A DNA stretch of 64,000 nucleotides, from the NCBI RefSeq assembly GCF_900094585.1, contig NZ_FMAG01000001.1, forward strand, positions 434,001-498,000, written 5' to 3'. Positions within the stretch are counted from its first letter, which is position 1. Each line of letters begins with the position of its first letter. A program made the position numbers and the translations under genes. This stretch comes from Martinezella multihospitum (GTDB lineage Bacteria; Pseudomonadota; Alphaproteobacteria; Rhizobiales; Rhizobiaceae). Under the pieces are notes generated by a model. It saw only the letters and a program-made list of their open reading frames with translations, was not told the origin of the DNA and searched no databases. Below, piece by piece: positions 62,430 to 64,000 of this stretch.

Positions 62430-63530
62430 ATGCAGAAAAATCTGACCCGCAGAACATTGATGAAGAGCGCGGCTGTCGCAGGCCTCGCAACGGCCTTCAC
62501 CGGCCGCTCCGCCTTCGCCGCCGCCGAACCGCTCGGCATCACGCTCGTCGTACCCTCGCCGATCGGCGATGTCGGCTGGGGACATGCGCTGGCCGCGGGC
62601 CTTGATCCGATCAAGACCGCCTATGGCGACAAGGTCAAGGTCACGGTAATCGAGAACATTGCCGAAGGCCCGGATGCGGACCGCATCATGAACAAGACCG
62701 TCGCCGACGGAAACCATTTCCTGATCGCCGGCTCGTTCGGTTATCAGAACGGCGCGCTGCAGATTGCCCGCCGCAACCCGAAGGTGACCGTTCTGCATGC
62801 CTCCGGCTTCCAGGTCGCGCCGAACTTTTCGCCCTTCGCCGCCAAGTATTTCCAGGGAACCTACCTCCTCGGCATGGCGGCAGCCGCCGTTTCCAAGACC
62901 GGCAAGCTCGGTTCCGTCTCCGCCTTCGCCATTCCCGAACTGATCACGTCAATCAACGCCTTCACGCTCGGAGCGCAGGCAGTGAAGCCGGACATCGAAG
63001 TATCGGTCGTCTGGGTCAATTCCTGGTTCGATCCGGCCAAGGAACAGGAAGCGGCCAAGGCTTTGATCTCGCAGGGTTGCGACGTGATCTTCTCGAACGC
63101 ACAGGATACGCCTTCGGTCATATCCGCCTGCGAGGCTGCCGGTGTCTACGCCTTCAATCTGAACTCCTCGATGAAGAAATATGCGCCGAAAACCTATCTC
63201 GGCTGTATCTCCACGGACTGGTCGCCATTCTTCAAGGCATCGGTCGATGCCCATCTGGCCGGCACCTTCAAGGGCGCCAACGCGTTCCTCGGCGTCGCGG
63301 ACAAGGTCGTTGAAGTCGTCGACTGGAGCCCGGCGATTCCGGCCGAGACCATGGCGAAGATCAAGGAAGTCGAAGCGAAGATCGCCGGCGGCAGTTTTTC
63401 GCCATTCACCGGCCCGATCACCAAGGCCGATGGCAGCGAAGGAGCGGCTTCGGGCGCCACAATGACGGATGCGCAGATCGTTGCGATGGACTGGCATGTC
63501 AAAGGTGTGAAGACGCCTTTGCCGAAGTAA
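62430..63530 (+). CDS. BMP-family ABC transporter substrate-binding protein
   Basis: This 366-residue periplasmic protein is of the Bmp/Med (PnrA-like) family, which binds nucleosides and purines. A twin-arginine-type signal (NLTRRTLMKSAAVAGLATAF, cleavage after SAFA) suggests Tat export. ITLVVPSPIGDVGWGHALAAGL and GSFGYQNGALQIARRNPKV are family blocks. GGGGAAC lies before ATG 62430. It follows the deaminase gene by 22 bases and precedes an ATPase gene, so it supplies the substrate of the operon. Confidence 0.88.
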   Translation: MQKNLTRRTLMKSAAVAGLATAFTGRSAFAAAEPLGITLVVPSPIGDVGWGHALAAGLDPIKTAYGDKVKVTVIENIAEGPDADRIMNKTVADGNHFLIAGSFGYQNGALQIARRNPKVTVLHASGFQVAPNFSPFAAKYFQGTYLLGMAAAAVSKTGKLGSVSAFAIPELITSINAFTLGAQAVKPDIEVSVVWVNSWFDPAKEQEAAKALISQGCDVIFSNAQDTPSVISACEAAGVYAFNLNSSMKKYAPKTYLGCISTDWSPFFKASVDAHLAGTFKGANAFLGVADKVVEVVDWSPAIPAETMAKIKEVEAKIAGGSFSPFTGPITKADGSEGAASGATMTDAQIVAMDWHVKGVKTPLPK

Positions 63531-63537
63531 TCAAGTC

Positions 63538-64000
63538 ATGACCATCCCGCTGCTGTCGCTGCGCGGCATCTCCAAAAGCTACGGCCAGGTCCATGCCAAC
63601 GAGCATATCGATCTGGACGTAGCCCCGGGCTCGATCCATGCCATCCTCGGGGAAAACGGCGCCGGCAAATCGACCCTGATGAAGCTGATCTATGGCGTCG
63701 AACAACCTGACGACGGAACCATCGCCTGGCATGGGAAGCCGCTCAGCCTTGCCTCCCCCGCGGAGGCGCGGCGTACCGGTATCGGGATGGTCTTTCAGCA
63801 TTTCTCCCTGTTCGAGAGCCTGACGGTTGTCGAAAATATCCGCCTGATCGTCTCCGGCCGCAGGGCTGACCTTGCGCGGCGCATCCGCACGCTGGGCGAT
63901 GAATTCGGACTTGAAGTCGATCCGCTGGCCCATGTGCACGAACTGTCGGTCGGCGAGCGGCAACGGGTGGAAATCATCCGATGCCTGATGACCGATCCGA
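63538..64000 (+). CDS. BMP-type ABC transporter ATPase (partial, runs off window)
   Basis: The frame is open from ATG 63538 to the end (154 codons seen). The product has Walker A LGENGAGKST, Q-loop GMVFQHFSLFE and signature LSVGERQR, as in the double-domain ATPases (YufO type) that serve BMP nucleoside transporters. About 500 residues are expected, so roughly two thirds lie beyond the window. Permeases and perhaps a flavin/iron-sulphur reductase for the oxygenase should follow. Confidence 0.88.
   Translation, partial: MTIPLLSLRGISKSYGQVHANEHIDLDVAPGSIHAILGENGAGKSTLMKLIYGVEQPDDGTIAWHGKPLSLASPAEARRTGIGMVFQHFSLFESLTVVENIRLIVSGRRADLARRIRTLGDEFGLEVDPLAHVHELSVGERQRVEIIRCLMTDP

Noticed and set aside
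61196..62614. A 472-codon open frame on the - strand
   Set aside because: Antisense to the deaminase-like gene, whose metal-binding motifs are all intact.
1..64000. Search for mobile elements, CRISPR arrays, tRNA or rRNA genes
   Set aside because: No transposase, integrase, spaced direct repeats, tRNA cloverleaf or rRNA sequence was recognised in reading the window; a covariance-model search would be needed to exclude small RNAs.

Overview
The window is typical of a Rhizobiaceae genome, most likely Rhizobium in the broad sense. It is GC-rich and packed with ABC-transporter catabolic operons, each with its own regulator. It carries the rhaRSTPQUK / rhaDI L-rhamnose locus in the arrangement known from Rhizobium leguminosarum, as well as rhizobial-style intergenic palindromes. 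I see no rRNA, tRNA, CRISPR array, phage, transposase, plasmid replication gene or origin. The assignment to Rhizobium is an inference from gene content.

Layout. (1) 0-2.6 kb: a GntR/FCD regulator convergent with a DHA2-type MFS exporter. (2) 2.9-14.4 kb: a peptide-type operon on the + strand with a ROK regulator, an M81 (MlrC-like) metallopeptidase, a GntR regulator with a perfect operator palindrome, a dipeptide-type ABC transporter, a gamma-glutamyltransferase, a DUF1028 protein and a fused double ATPase. (3) 14.5-16.3 kb: a glutathione peroxidase and a SAM methyltransferase. (4) 16.3-24.2 kb, - strand: a LacI regulator, two matching operator palindromes, then isomerase, Gfo/Idh dehydrogenase and a complete sugar (CUT1) ABC transporter. 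(5) 24.4-27 kb: a 49-residue exported peptide, an HpcH/HpaI aldolase, a VOC protein and a WYL regulator. (6) 27-38 kb: the divergent rhamnose locus with mirrored promoters. (7) 38-47 kb: an APH-like kinase, an amino-acid binding protein, a TetR-controlled cassette (Gfo/Idh, DUF993, isomerase), a flavoprotein and an epimerase. (8) 47.6-50.4 kb: a second gamma-glutamyltransferase, translationally coupled to an amidohydrolase whose deaminase catalytic residues are replaced. (9) 50.5-58.3 kb: a LuxR solo of the plant-signal-responsive type between two proline iminopeptidases, followed by a second complete peptide ABC transporter. (10) 58.9 kb to the end: an operon with a Rieske-only protein, an oxygenase catalytic subunit without a Rieske cluster, a GST-like protein, an 8-oxoguanine-deaminase-like amidohydrolase and the start of a BMP-type (nucleoside/purine) ABC transporter. 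This operon runs off the right edge.

The two most interesting systems are at 50.5-58.3 kb and 58.9-64 kb. In the first, the LuxR protein has Met and Trp where acyl-homoserine-lactone receptors have Trp and Tyr, which is the signature of plant-associated LuxR solos. A near-identical 19-bp element lies in the same orientation upstream of each peptidase gene. In the second, the oxygenase is split into a Rieske protein and a cluster-less catalytic subunit, with a GST-like partner encoded next to them. That parallels the NdmC/NdmD/NdmE purine N-demethylase, and the deaminase and BMP transporter also point to a purine-like substrate. Three scavenging themes run through the window: peptides and gamma-glutamyl compounds, plant sugars (rhamnose and others), and N-heterocycles. 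This fits a plant-associated soil bacterium.
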